Source: JBFWYO01 sp050186335 (GTDB lineage: Bacteria > Pseudomonadota > Alphaproteobacteria > Bin65). From it: a DNA stretch of 57,369 nt. The DNA lies in NCBI GenBank assembly GCA_050186335.1, contig JBFWYO010000017.1, positions 1 to 57,369 of the forward strand, read 5' to 3'. The stretch's first letter is position 1. Each line of letters starts with the position of its first letter. Shown here piece after piece: positions 24,488-32,640 of the stretch. The position numbers were made by a program, and so were the translations under genes. The notes beneath the pieces were generated by a model, which was not told the DNA's origin, did no database searches, and was given only the letters and a program-made list of their open reading frames with translations.

Positions 24488-24575
24488 CAATTCAAGGTGG
24501 ACCGAATCCCCCCGGGCAAGGGCGTCTCTTGTCGGCGGGAACAAGCGGCCCCAGATCAAGATGGAGGAGATGCCC

Positions 24576-25634
24576 ATGTCCACCGCCCCCGCGCGCAACA
24601 CCGAACGCACCGCGTTCTACGACAAGATTTCGACCACCAACATGGCGCCGCTCTGGGAAGTGCTCGCCGGCTTGGTGACCAAGGAACCGGTCACGCCCGC
24701 CAAGCCGTTCATCTGGCGCTACAAGGATGTGCGCCCGCACGTCATGGAAGCGGGAAAACTCATATCCGCCGAGGAAGCCGAACGCCGCGTACTGGTGCTC
24801 GAGAACCCGGGCCTGCGCGGCCAGTCGCGCATCACGCATACGCTGTACGCGGGCCTGCAGCTCATCCTGCCGGGCGAGATCGCGCGCTCGCATCGCCACA
24901 CCGCGTCCGCCCTGCGCTTCATCATCGAAGGCAAGGGCGCCTACACGTCGGTCGACGGCGAAAAAACCATCATGAACGAAGGCGATTTCGTCATCACGCC
25001 GTCGTGGACCTGGCACGATCACGGCAACGAAAGCGACCGGCCGATGGTCTGGATGGACGGGCTCGACGTGCCGCTGGTGAACACGCTGGACGCCAGCTTC
25101 CTCGAACATCATCCGCAGGCCGTGCAGCCGCTGGCCCGCCCGGTCGGCGACGCGCTGGCGCGCTACGGCCAGGGCGTCGTGCCGCTCGGCTACGTCAACC
25201 CGCACAAGACCTCGCCGATCTTCAACTATCCGTACGAGCGCACGCGCGAGGCGCTTGAAACGATGCGCCGCAACGAGGAATGGGATCCGTGCCACGGCCT
25301 CAAGGTGCAGTACGTCGATCCGTCGAGCGGCGATTTCGCCATGCCGACCATGGCCACGTTCATGCAATTGCTGCCCAAGGGCTATAAGACGACGCCGTAC
25401 CGCTCGACCGACGGCACGATCTATTCGCCGGTCGAAGGCAAGGGCCGCACCGTCGTCGGCGGCCAGGCGATCGAATGGCAGCCCAAGGACGTGTTCGTGA
25501 TCCCGAGCTGGATGCCGCACCACCACGAAGCCGACGACGAAGCGGTGCTGTTCAGCTTCTCCGACCGGCCGGTGCAGTTGAAGCTTGGCCTGTGGCGCGA
25601 GCAACGGGGCAACGATCCTGTCCGCGCCGGCTGA
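24576..25634 (+). CDS. gtdA: Gentisate 1,2-dioxygenase (bicupin)
   Basis: 352-aa double-cupin, the family size for gentisate 1,2-dioxygenase. N-terminal cupin: GLQLILPGEIARSHRHTASALRFIIEGKGAYTSVDGEKTIMNEGDFVITPSWTWHDHGN carries the Fe(II)-binding HxH and the distal His. C-terminal cupin: TPYRSTDGTIYSPVEGKG.. ..DVFVIPSWMPHHHEA. It cleaves gentisate with O2 to maleylpyruvate in the cytosol. A 1-hydroxy-2-naphthoate or salicylate dioxygenase of the same family cannot be excluded. The third ATG of a cluster was chosen because GGAGGA is 8 bases before it. The fumarylpyruvate-hydrolase-like gene 2 kb away completes a gentisate-type route. Confidence 0.88.
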   Translation: MSTAPARNTERTAFYDKISTTNMAPLWEVLAGLVTKEPVTPAKPFIWRYKDVRPHVMEAGKLISAEEAERRVLVLENPGLRGQSRITHTLYAGLQLILPGEIARSHRHTASALRFIIEGKGAYTSVDGEKTIMNEGDFVITPSWTWHDHGNESDRPMVWMDGLDVPLVNTLDASFLEHHPQAVQPLARPVGDALARYGQGVVPLGYVNPHKTSPIFNYPYERTREALETMRRNEEWDPCHGLKVQYVDPSSGDFAMPTMATFMQLLPKGYKTTPYRSTDGTIYSPVEGKGRTVVGGQAIEWQPKDVFVIPSWMPHHHEADDEAVLFSFSDRPVQLKLGLWREQRGNDPVRAG

Positions 25635-26217
25635 TAAGACACCGCCCAACGTCACCGATCTTGCCGCGCTCGGGGCAACCCGCGCGCGGCTCGATGCGTT
25701 CGCCGAGGAATGGCGCAAGCAATCCTGGTTCGTCTCGCTCGGTGCCGTGCCGGCCGACGGCGAACTGGCGGACGCGCGCATGCTCGCGGAGCTGCTCGAC
25801 CCGGCGCCGAAAATCGAATGGATCGAATCGTTCGCCGCCGCCACGCAAGCGATCCAGGGCGAGGACTGGTCGCGCGCCTGGTGGCAGCGCGAGGAGGAAT
25901 TGCGACAGGAACTGACCGACGCCGCGCAGGCGCTCCTGGGTGCGGCGGTGCTCGATCGCACGGTGCATCGGGTGATCGCCGAAGCGACTTCCGTCACCAT
26001 CGGCCCGGCCGCCGTCGCCGCCAGCAGATTTGGCATCGGCGAACAGACGCCCGCGCGCGTCGCCGCCGGGGCGGCAACGCAGGCGGCGCTGCACGCGTGG
26101 CTGCTATTGGCCGCCGACCGCTGGTCGGACGCGCACCCGTTCGCCGCGAGATACAGATTATTCGCCGGCGGCCGATGGGTGCTCGGCGGTATCGGCGATG
26201 TGCTGAAGATTTTTTAG
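25585..26217 (+). CDS. Uncharacterised helical protein in the gentisate cluster
   Basis: Up to 210 aa. The start is uncertain: a TTG at 25585 overlaps the gtdA end by 50 bases, and a CTG at 25618 is another option; the first internal Met is too late. The body from DKTPPNVTDLAALGATRARLDAFAEEWRKQSWF is clearly coding by codon pattern and runs to the TAG at 26215-26217. It is mostly alpha-helical with Trp/Glu-rich WWQREEELRQELTDAAQALLGA and an Ala-rich C-terminal half (RVAAGAATQAALHAWLLLAADRW) that could be a small hydrophobic bundle. I do not recognise the family. Translational coupling to gtdA suggests a role in the same pathway, for example an accessory or maleylpyruvate-handling protein. Confidence 0.65.
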   Translation: MACGASNGATILSAPADKTPPNVTDLAALGATRARLDAFAEEWRKQSWFVSLGAVPADGELADARMLAELLDPAPKIEWIESFAAATQAIQGEDWSRAWWQREEELRQELTDAAQALLGAAVLDRTVHRVIAEATSVTIGPAAVAASRFGIGEQTPARVAAGAATQAALHAWLLLAADRWSDAHPFAARYRLFAGGRWVLGGIGDVLKIF

Positions 26218-26221
26218 CGCG

Positions 26222-27436
26222 TTACGGTTTCGCGGCGTTCGCCAGCAGCCGCAGCTCGTGGCGGCGCAAAAAGATCGCCAGCACGATGCATGTGCCCATG
26301 GCGCCGGCGATCAAGACCGGCGCCGATTGCCAGCCGATATGCGTCGCCATCGCGGCGAATGCCGGTGGCGAGACGAGCTGGCCGAAATTGCCCAGCTGAA
26401 TCACCAGCCCGTTCGAGGTGCCGATCAGTTGCGGCGACGGCGCCATGGCCTGCGCGCCGCCGATCACGGATGCCGGCAGCAAGCCGCCGCCGAACGAAAA
26501 CAGCACGCACATGGCGTAGCGCAGCCAGTCCGGCGTGCCGCCGGCATAGATCACGATGCTGGTCCCGCCCATGCACAGCGAGGCGAGGCAGATCAGCGCC
26601 CAGCGCTTGGCGCCCTTGGTCAGCCACCAGCCGCCCAGCACGTTGCCGCCGATGTTGCACGCCACCACGGCGGCGGTGATCAGCGCCGCTTCGTAGGCGG
26701 CGACGTTGCGGATCTCGATCAAATAGGTCGGCAGGAACACGGTGATGGCGAGGAAACTGCCGGTGTAGCCGAAGAAGATGCAGCCCAGCAGCAGCGGCGC
26801 CGGCGCGCGGATCACGCGGCCGATATCCTTCCACAAGGTCAGCGTCCTGCCGCCGCCGCCGAACGAAATACCGCGCGTGGCGACCAGCAGAATGATCGCG
26901 TAGAGCCCGAGCAGCGCGCCGTTGACCAGCCACACGCCGCGCCAGCCGAGCGGGCCCAGTAATAAAGGCGTCAGCGCGATCATGATCGCGGCCCCGGCCG
27001 GCATGTAGCCGCTCCAGATGCCGAACGCGAAGCGCATGTCCCTGGCCGCGGTGGCGCTGACGATCAACAGCGGCCCGGCCACGAACACGATGATCGCGCC
27101 AAGCCCTTCGAAGAAGCGCGAGATGACGATGCCGACTTCGCCGGTCGCCGCCGCACCGCCCAGGCTGGCGAGCGCCATGCAGGCCAGGCCGAGCAGCATC
27201 ATGCGCCGATGCCCGAGCTTGTCGCCCAGCGCACCCGCCGCCATGCCGATGAAGCCGCCAATGAAATTGAACATGCCGACCATCCAGCCGGCAGTGACCA
27301 GGGATATCTGCAGGTCGACGCGCAGGATGGGCAGCGAGGCCGGCATCTTGCCGACCTGGAATGCGGCCACCACGCCCGCGCCGAAGGCCACCATGACGAT
27401 GGACCAGCGCGTGGCATGGGGTGCCGGTGTAGACAC
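26222..27436 (-). CDS. MFS transporter, aromatic-acid/anion type
   Basis: 404-aa major facilitator with 12 predicted helices. The inter-helix 2-3 loop GALGDKLGHRRMM is the MFS motif (G-x3-D-x2-G-x-R-x2). GTG start. It is convergent with the preceding unknown gene (4 bases apart) and downstream of the fumarylpyruvate-hydrolase gene on the same strand, so it likely imports the aromatic substrate of this island or a related organic anion. Direction and substrate are inferred from context only. Confidence 0.83.
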   Translation of the reverse strand: MSTPAPHATRWSIVMVAFGAGVVAAFQVGKMPASLPILRVDLQISLVTAGWMVGMFNFIGGFIGMAAGALGDKLGHRRMMLLGLACMALASLGGAAATGEVGIVISRFFEGLGAIIVFVAGPLLIVSATAARDMRFAFGIWSGYMPAGAAIMIALTPLLLGPLGWRGVWLVNGALLGLYAIILLVATRGISFGGGGRTLTLWKDIGRVIRAPAPLLLGCIFFGYTGSFLAITVFLPTYLIEIRNVAAYEAALITAAVVACNIGGNVLGGWWLTKGAKRWALICLASLCMGGTSIVIYAGGTPDWLRYAMCVLFSFGGGLLPASVIGGAQAMAPSPQLIGTSNGLVIQLGNFGQLVSPPAFAAMATHIGWQSAPVLIAGAMGTCIVLAIFLRRHELRLLANAAKP

Positions 27437-27475
27437 TTTCAGGTTTCGGGATTGTGCCGCAATCCGCGGCGCCGG

Positions 27476-28327
27476 CTATTTTTCGTCGACGATGGTGTTT
27501 TTGAGCACGCCGACCTTGGTGATGTCGATTTCGACGATGTCGCCGGGCTTCATATAAACCGGCGGATTGCGCTTGAAGCCGACGCCGCCCGGCGTGCCGG
27601 TGACGATCACGTCGCCCGGGACCAGTTCGGTGAAGCTCGAGCAATACTCGATCAGCACCGGGATCGGGAACACCATCAGGTCGGTCGTGGTCTTCTGCAT
27701 TTCCTGGCCGTTCAGGCGCGTGATCAGCGTCATCGTGGTCGGGTCCTTGATCTGGTCGGCGGTCACCATCCACGGGCCGAAGCCGCCGGTCGCCGGGAAG
27801 TTCTTGCCCGGGATGAACTGCGTGGTGTGGCGCTGCCAGTCGCGGATCGAGCCGTCATTGTAGCAGGAATAGCCGGCGACATGTTTCAGCGCGTCGGCGG
27901 CTTTGATGTGCCGGCCCTTCTTGCCGATGATGACTGCCAGCTCGCCTTCATAGTCCAGGTGGTGCGAGGCCTTCGGGCGGACGATCGGCTGGTTGTGGCC
28001 GACCTGCGAATTGTTGAAGCGCGTGAAGAAGGTCGGATACGCGCTGTCGCTGCGGCCGGTTTCCGCGATGTGGTCCTTGTAGTTCAAGCCCGCGCAGAGG
28101 ATCTTGTCGGCGTTGCCGATCACCGGGTTGAACTTGATCTGCGCCAGCTTGGCGTCCGGCTTGCGCTTGGCGGCGTAGGCCTTGACCTCGGCGATGCCCT
28201 TGCTGGCGATCAGCGCCTTCAGGTCAGGATATTTCTTGCCGAACTTGGCGCCGCAATCGATGACGCCGGCGTCGGTCACGACACCCCAGGTGTCCTTGCC
28301 CTTGAGTTTGAAACTGGCGAGCTTCAT
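27476..28327 (-). CDS. Fumarylacetoacetate-hydrolase-family protein (fumarylpyruvate hydrolase?)
   Basis: 283-aa FAH-fold hydrolase. NADKILCAGLNYKDHIAE opens the catalytic domain; PTFFTRFNNSQVG, DYEGELAVIIGKKGRHI (the Glu-x-Glu metal ligands), GYSCYNDGSIRDWQR and TGTPGGVGFKR are family signatures. In gentisate degradation such an enzyme splits fumarylpyruvate (or maleylpyruvate) to fumarate and pyruvate; other members do beta-ketoacid or C-C cleavage elsewhere. AAGGGAAA precedes the ATG. It precedes the MFS gene by 39 bases on the same strand. No maleylpyruvate isomerase is found beside it, so direct hydrolysis of maleylpyruvate is possible. Confidence 0.86.
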   Translation of the reverse strand: MKLASFKLKGKDTWGVVTDAGVIDCGAKFGKKYPDLKALIASKGIAEVKAYAAKRKPDAKLAQIKFNPVIGNADKILCAGLNYKDHIAETGRSDSAYPTFFTRFNNSQVGHNQPIVRPKASHHLDYEGELAVIIGKKGRHIKAADALKHVAGYSCYNDGSIRDWQRHTTQFIPGKNFPATGGFGPWMVTADQIKDPTTMTLITRLNGQEMQKTTTDLMVFPIPVLIEYCSSFTELVPGDVIVTGTPGGVGFKRNPPVYMKPGDIVEIDITKVGVLKNTIVDEK

Positions 28328-28379
28328 GGAATTTCCCTTTGCTGAGCCGCGGCGCCTGAATGGCCGCGGCGAATGTGTT

Positions 28380-28592
28380 CTAGTGCGCGCCCGAGACAGC
28401 GCCGCCTTTGAGCACGTAGCGGCGGCCGCAATAAGGGCAATCGATATGACCGGTCTCGGTGATGTGCAGGAACACGCGCGGATGGCCGAGCGCCCCGACG
28501 CCGCCGTCGCAGGCGACGACGGCATCCGTCACGTCGATCGTTTCCGGCGGCGTTGAACCGCCCGACGGTGCCTTGGGCACGTCCGCTTGCAT
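28380..28592 (-). CDS. zf-CHCC zinc-finger protein (NDUFS6-like)
   Basis: 70-aa protein with C-x8-H, then HIDCPYCGRRYVLKGG: the C-H-C-C zinc-binding pattern of the bacterial relatives of mitochondrial complex I subunit NDUFS6. Common in alphaproteobacteria; the exact bacterial role is unclear. Start at MQADVPKAP; an ATG 11 codons upstream is an alternative. It lies upstream of the FAH-family gene on the same strand, with 52 bases between, and diverges from the ABC ATPase gene. Confidence 0.85.
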   Translation of the reverse strand: MQADVPKAPSGGSTPPETIDVTDAVVACDGGVGALGHPRVFLHITETGHIDCPYCGRRYVLKGGAVSGAH

Positions 28593-28699
28593 GCTGATCC
28601 CCGATATCGTTGACCGGAAAAGCACGCGGATGATAACGATTGCCGACGCCGCTGCAAGTTTGTTCGCTGCATGCGTGCGGTGTCGCCGCGAGGCTTAAT

Positions 28700-29698
28700 T
28701 TGCCAATCAAATCAAATGGTTCAGCCGCCCCGGGAGATCCAGCGACGGCGCCCGCTCGGACGCCCCTGGCGGTCGAGATCAAGGGCCTGACGAAAATCTA
28801 CACCGGCAAGCGCGCGAGCGGAAAGCCGGCGCTGGATCGTGTCGATCTGGAAATCCCGCGCGGTTCGCTATTCGGGCTGCTCGGGCCGAACGGCGCCGGC
28901 AAGTCGACGCTGATCAACATTCTCGCTGGCCTGGTCAACCGCTCCGAAGGGCTGGTCAGGATCTGGGGCATCGACAGCGCCAGGCAGCCGCGCCAGTCGC
29001 GCGCGGCGATCGGCGTGGTGCCGCAGGAACTCAATCTCGATGCGTTCTTCTCGCCGCGCGAACTGTTGGACCTGCAGGCCGGGTTCTACGGCGTGCCGCC
29101 GAGCCAGCGGAAAACCGACGAGTTGCTCGCCATGGTCGGTCTCTCGGACAAGGCGAACGCCTATGCGCGCACGCTGTCGGGCGGCATGCGACGGCGCCTG
29201 ATGATCGCCAAGGCGATGGTGCATTCGCCGCCGGTCCTGGTGCTCGACGAGCCGTCCGCCGGCGTCGATGTGGAGTTGCGCCAGCAATTATGGACCAACG
29301 TGCGCGAGCTCAACCGGCGCGGTGTCACCATTCTCCTCACGACGCATTATCTGGAGGAAGCGCAGGAACTGTGCGACCGCATCGCAATCATCGATCACGG
29401 CAAGGTCATCGCCTGCGACAGCACGCAGGCGCTGCTCGAGCGCATGGATCGCAAGGGCCTGACCATCATCCTGACCGAGGATCTGGAGCGCGTGCCCGAC
29501 GAACTGAGCAAGTTCGACGTGGTGCTCTACAAGCCGCGCCGGCTGGTATTCCATTTCCGGCCGAGCCAGACGCGAATCCGCGATATTCTCGGCTCGGTGC
29601 GCGACGCCGGCCTGCATATCGGCGATCTGACCACGCAGGAAAGCGATCTCGAAGATCTGTTTCTCGAACTCACGCGCAGCCAGGCCGCACCGGTATGA
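28700..29698 (+). CDS. ABC-2-type exporter ATP-binding protein
   Basis: About 332 aa. Walker A GPNGAGKST, Q-loop VVPQELN, signature LSGGMRRRL, Walker B VLVLDEPSAGVD and H-loop TTHYLEEA are all intact; the remaining C-terminal 90 residues (KGLTIILTEDLERVPDEL.. ..LEDLFLELTRSQ) are the YadG/CcmA-like extension. It powers export of a drug, lipid or polysaccharide through an ABC-2 permease. The start is uncertain: a TTG at 28700 preceded by GAGG is favoured, and a TTG 20 codons earlier is possible. No permease gene is adjacent; the downstream gene overlaps by 4 bases and encodes a lipoprotein hydrolase. Confidence 0.87.
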   Translation: MPIKSNGSAAPGDPATAPARTPLAVEIKGLTKIYTGKRASGKPALDRVDLEIPRGSLFGLLGPNGAGKSTLINILAGLVNRSEGLVRIWGIDSARQPRQSRAAIGVVPQELNLDAFFSPRELLDLQAGFYGVPPSQRKTDELLAMVGLSDKANAYARTLSGGMRRRLMIAKAMVHSPPVLVLDEPSAGVDVELRQQLWTNVRELNRRGVTILLTTHYLEEAQELCDRIAIIDHGKVIACDSTQALLERMDRKGLTIILTEDLERVPDELSKFDVVLYKPRRLVFHFRPSQTRIRDILGSVRDAGLHIGDLTTQESDLEDLFLELTRSQAAPV

Positions 29699-30738
29699 TC
29701 CGACGACACGCCATCCGGCCGTATGCCTTTGCCGCGCTTGCATCCGCGCTGGCGCTTTGCGTGTCGTTGCTCCTCGCGGCGTGCGCGCCGCAGTTGCAGC
29801 CGCCCGGCGATGGGTTGGAACCGTCGCGCGCGTCGGTCGACGCCTTTGTCACCGTGGACGGCTATCGCCTGCCGATGCGCATCGCCCTGCCGGCGAACAG
29901 CAGGATCGGCGCGGTGATCATCGCGGTGCATGGTTTCAACGACTATTCGAACGCGTTCGCCGCCAGCGCCGAAACCTGGCGTAAGCAAGGTATCGCAGTC
30001 TATGCGTACGACCAGCGCGGCTTCGGGCGCACGGTGAATCGCGGCCTGTGGCCCGGCGACGATCGGCTGTTGGCCGATCTGGTCGAAGTCACCCAACACG
30101 TGCGCGCGCGGCATCCGGATGTACCGATCTATCATCTGGGCGAAAGCATGGGTGCCGCGGTGGTGCTCAGCGCGCTTGCCGAAGCCAGGCTGACCGACAG
30201 CGCCGGCGCCATCTTGGTCGCCCCCGCCGTGTGGGGCCGCGAATTTCTGCCGTGGGAATACAATCTGGTCGGATGGTTCGGCGCCCACACGATCCCGTGG
30301 TACACGCTGACCGGCCGCGGCTTCAATCGCATCGCGTCCGACAACATCGCCATGCTGCGCGCCAACGGCCGCGATCCGCTGTTCATCAAGGAAACCCGCG
30401 TCGACGCGGTCTATGGCCTGGTCAATCTGATGGATCGGGCCACGGAAGCGGCGCGGCGCTTCAAGGGTAGGGCGCTGATCCTGATCGGCGCGCGCGACGA
30501 GCTGGTGCCGGCCGAGTCGATCCAGGCCATGCTGCGCCGGCTGCCGGACGAAACCGCCGGCCTGCGGCGCGTGGCGATCTACCCGCGCGGTTATCACATG
30601 CTGCTGCGCGATCTGCAGGGGCCGGTCGTGCAGCACGACGTTGCCGCCTGGATCCGGCAGCCGGTGGCGCCTTTGCCGTCGGGCGCCGATGCCAAGCCGT
30701 GGTGGCTGTCGGCCCCGCCGCGCGCCGCGGCGAATTGA
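29695..30738 (+). CDS. Alpha/beta-hydrolase lipoprotein (monoacylglycerol-lipase-like)
   Basis: 347 aa. The N-terminal signal ends in a lipobox LLLAAC (Cys about residue 29), so a lipid-anchored envelope protein is expected. The hydrolase domain has VHGFNDYSN (oxyanion region), YDQRGFGR, the nucleophile elbow GESMG, and the acid/His in GARDELVPAES and YPRGYHMLLRD. It resembles monoacylglycerol lipase/lysophospholipase enzymes. ATG overlaps the ABC ATPase stop (ATGA), so the two are translationally coupled. Confidence 0.87.
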   Translation: MIRRHAIRPYAFAALASALALCVSLLLAACAPQLQPPGDGLEPSRASVDAFVTVDGYRLPMRIALPANSRIGAVIIAVHGFNDYSNAFAASAETWRKQGIAVYAYDQRGFGRTVNRGLWPGDDRLLADLVEVTQHVRARHPDVPIYHLGESMGAAVVLSALAEARLTDSAGAILVAPAVWGREFLPWEYNLVGWFGAHTIPWYTLTGRGFNRIASDNIAMLRANGRDPLFIKETRVDAVYGLVNLMDRATEAARRFKGRALILIGARDELVPAESIQAMLRRLPDETAGLRRVAIYPRGYHMLLRDLQGPVVQHDVAAWIRQPVAPLPSGADAKPWWLSAPPRAAAN

Positions 30739-30791
30739 GTTTTCCCCGCTTGCGTCGGCAAAAAGCGACATCGGGCAGGCCGATCTGCGCG

Positions 30792-30797
30792 TATAAT
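30792..30797 (+). promoter_or_regulatory. Candidate -10 element of the polyene-like cluster
   Basis: A consensus TATAAT in an AT-rich patch (GTATAATAATAAAG) lies 58 bases upstream of the flavoprotein gene. No good -35 is seen at 17 bases, so an activator may be needed. Low-confidence call. Confidence 0.35.
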
Positions 30798-30854
30798 AAT
30801 AAAGCGGCCGCGATCGGCAACCGATTGCCGCCATGACCGTTTCGCTCGAGTGAC

Positions 30855-32156
30855 ATGAACGCGATCCCTGCGGTATCCGAATGCGATGTCTTGGTGGTCG
30901 GCGGCGGACCGGGCGGCTCGACGGCGGCGACGCTGCTGCGCGAGCGCGGCTGGAACGTCGTCTTGATCGATAAGGATCGCCATCCGCGCTTCCACATCGG
31001 CGAATCGCTGCTGCCGTACAACTTGCCGATCTTCGACCGGCTGGGCGTCAGCGACGAACTCAAGGCGATGGGTGTCACCAAGCGCGGCGCCGATTTCACC
31101 ATCCCGGGCAGCGACCGCTATCAGCTGTTCCAGTTCGCGCTCGATACCGGCAGCGAACGTCGCTTCGCATATCAGGTGCGCCGCGCGGAGTTCGACCACA
31201 TGCTGTTGCGCAATGCCGAGCGCAAGCAGGTGCGCGTGCTCGAGGGGACGCGGGCGCGCGACGTAACGTTCGAAGACGACGGAAGGGTGCAGGTCACCGC
31301 CGAGGACGATGCCGGCAACGCGTTTGCGTGGCGCGCGCGCTTTCTGGTCGATGCGTCCGGACGCGATACCTGGCTCGGCAATCGGCTGCAGACCAAGCAG
31401 CGCAACCCGAAACACAATCACGCTGCGCTCTATTCGCATTTCGCCGGCGTGGTTCGCCGGCCCGGCGACGAGGCCGGCAATATCAGCATCTACTGGATCG
31501 ACGAGGGCTGGATCTGGATGATCCCGCTGCCGGACGGCAGCATGAGCATCGGCGCGGTGTGCCGCCCGAAATATCTTCAATCGCGCGTGGCCAGCGGCCT
31601 CGACCCGAGCGCGTTCCTGCTGGCGACGCTGCGGCGCAGCGCCGCTGTCGCGGCGCGCATCGAGGGCGCCAGGATGATCATGCCGGCGGTCGCCACCGGC
31701 AACTACAGCTACAGCTCGACGCGCATGTACGGCGAAAATTACGTGATGATCGGCGATGCCTACGCGTTCGTCGATCCGATCTTTTCCAGCGGCGTGTTCC
31801 TGGCGATGGATCATGCCGAGCAATCGGTCGATGCGATCGACCGGATCCTGGCCGGCAAGGCCACCGCGCGGCAGGCGTTCCCGGCCGTCGGACGGCGCTT
31901 GCGGCGCGGCATCAATCGGTTTTCCTGGTTCATCTACCGGTTCACCAGCCCGGCCATCCAGTTCATGTTCACTCACCCGGCCGATGCCTTCGGCATGCGC
32001 CGGGCGGTATTCCGCCTGCTCGCCGGCGACGTATTCGGGCGCAATCTGAAGACCGATTTCTCCCTGCTGGTGTTCCGCCTGGTTTATTGGGCCGCCAGCC
32101 TGACATTCTGGCGCGCGACCCGCGCGCATCGCCGGGAGCGGCACGAAACTGGCTGA
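30855..32156 (+). CDS. Halogenase-like FAD-dependent oxidoreductase
   Basis: 433-aa flavoprotein: DVLVVGGGPGGSTAATLLRERGWNVVLIDKD is the FAD-binding Rossmann segment; HPRFHIGESLLPYNLPIFDRLGV is typical of tryptophan-halogenase/geranylgeranyl-reductase-like enzymes; GDAYAFVDPIFSSGVFLAMDHAEQ is the C-terminal FAD GD-motif. The halogenase marker WxWxIP is partly matched by GWIWMIPLP (a W-x-W-x-I-P-like WIWMIP). Such enzymes recur in aryl polyene and xanthomonadin pigment clusters, where they modify the head group or chain. First gene of the polyene-like cluster; 210 bases precede the ACP. Confidence 0.85.
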   Translation: MNAIPAVSECDVLVVGGGPGGSTAATLLRERGWNVVLIDKDRHPRFHIGESLLPYNLPIFDRLGVSDELKAMGVTKRGADFTIPGSDRYQLFQFALDTGSERRFAYQVRRAEFDHMLLRNAERKQVRVLEGTRARDVTFEDDGRVQVTAEDDAGNAFAWRARFLVDASGRDTWLGNRLQTKQRNPKHNHAALYSHFAGVVRRPGDEAGNISIYWIDEGWIWMIPLPDGSMSIGAVCRPKYLQSRVASGLDPSAFLLATLRRSAAVAARIEGARMIMPAVATGNYSYSSTRMYGENYVMIGDAYAFVDPIFSSGVFLAMDHAEQSVDAIDRILAGKATARQAFPAVGRRLRRGINRFSWFIYRFTSPAIQFMFTHPADAFGMRRAVFRLLAGDVFGRNLKTDFSLLVFRLVYWAASLTFWRATRAHRRERHETG

Positions 32157-32366
32157 CGGCGTCCGCTTTGCAAGGGGCGTGTGCCCCCATGTCCCTTGTC
32201 CAGGCGTCGGTTTATGCTTAGAAACCGGCTCGGAAGTGGCGTCGTTCACCCGGTCCGTGGCGTCGTTAATAGATCGGCCGCGTCGCCATTTTCCGGCGGT
32301 CGGGGCGGCTCGGGTGGGGCCGGGCCGACGCCTCTACCCCGGTGCCGCAAGAGTGGAGAATTCAGG

Positions 32367-32636
32367 TTGTCGGACGTGTCCGGATTTCAACGCGAGGTCG
32401 CCGACCTGATCGTGACCACGCTCAACTTGGACGTCCGCCCGGAGGACATCAAGCCGGGCGATCAATTGTTCGGCGACGGCGGCCTGGGCCTGGATTCCAT
32501 CGACGCGCTGGAATTGGCGCTCGCGATACAGCAGAAATATGCGGTCGAAATCCGGTCCGACGACGAAGAGGCCACCGCGTCCTTCGCTTCGGTGCAGTCG
32601 CTGAGCGAGTATATCGGCCGGCACCGGAAGGGCTGA
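32367..32636 (+). CDS. Acyl carrier protein
   Basis: 89-aa ACP: FQREVADLIVTTLNLDVRPEDIKPGDQLFGDGGLGLDSIDALELALAI, with the phosphopantetheine-attachment Ser in LDSIDALE. The start is a TTG at 32367, preceded by GGAG eight bases earlier; a GTG three codons later is possible. It carries the growing polyene chain for the ketosynthase, dehydratases and reductase further along the operon. Only one ACP is seen, whereas many aryl polyene clusters have two. Confidence 0.9.
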   Translation: MSDVSGFQREVADLIVTTLNLDVRPEDIKPGDQLFGDGGLGLDSIDALELALAIQQKYAVEIRSDDEEATASFASVQSLSEYIGRHRKG

Positions 32637-32640
32637 GGCT

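Noticed and set aside
24576..25634. Salicylate or 1-hydroxy-2-naphthoate dioxygenase instead of gentisate dioxygenase
   Set aside because: These share the bicupin family and cannot be fully ruled out, but the FAH-family partner and the overall layout fit gentisate better.
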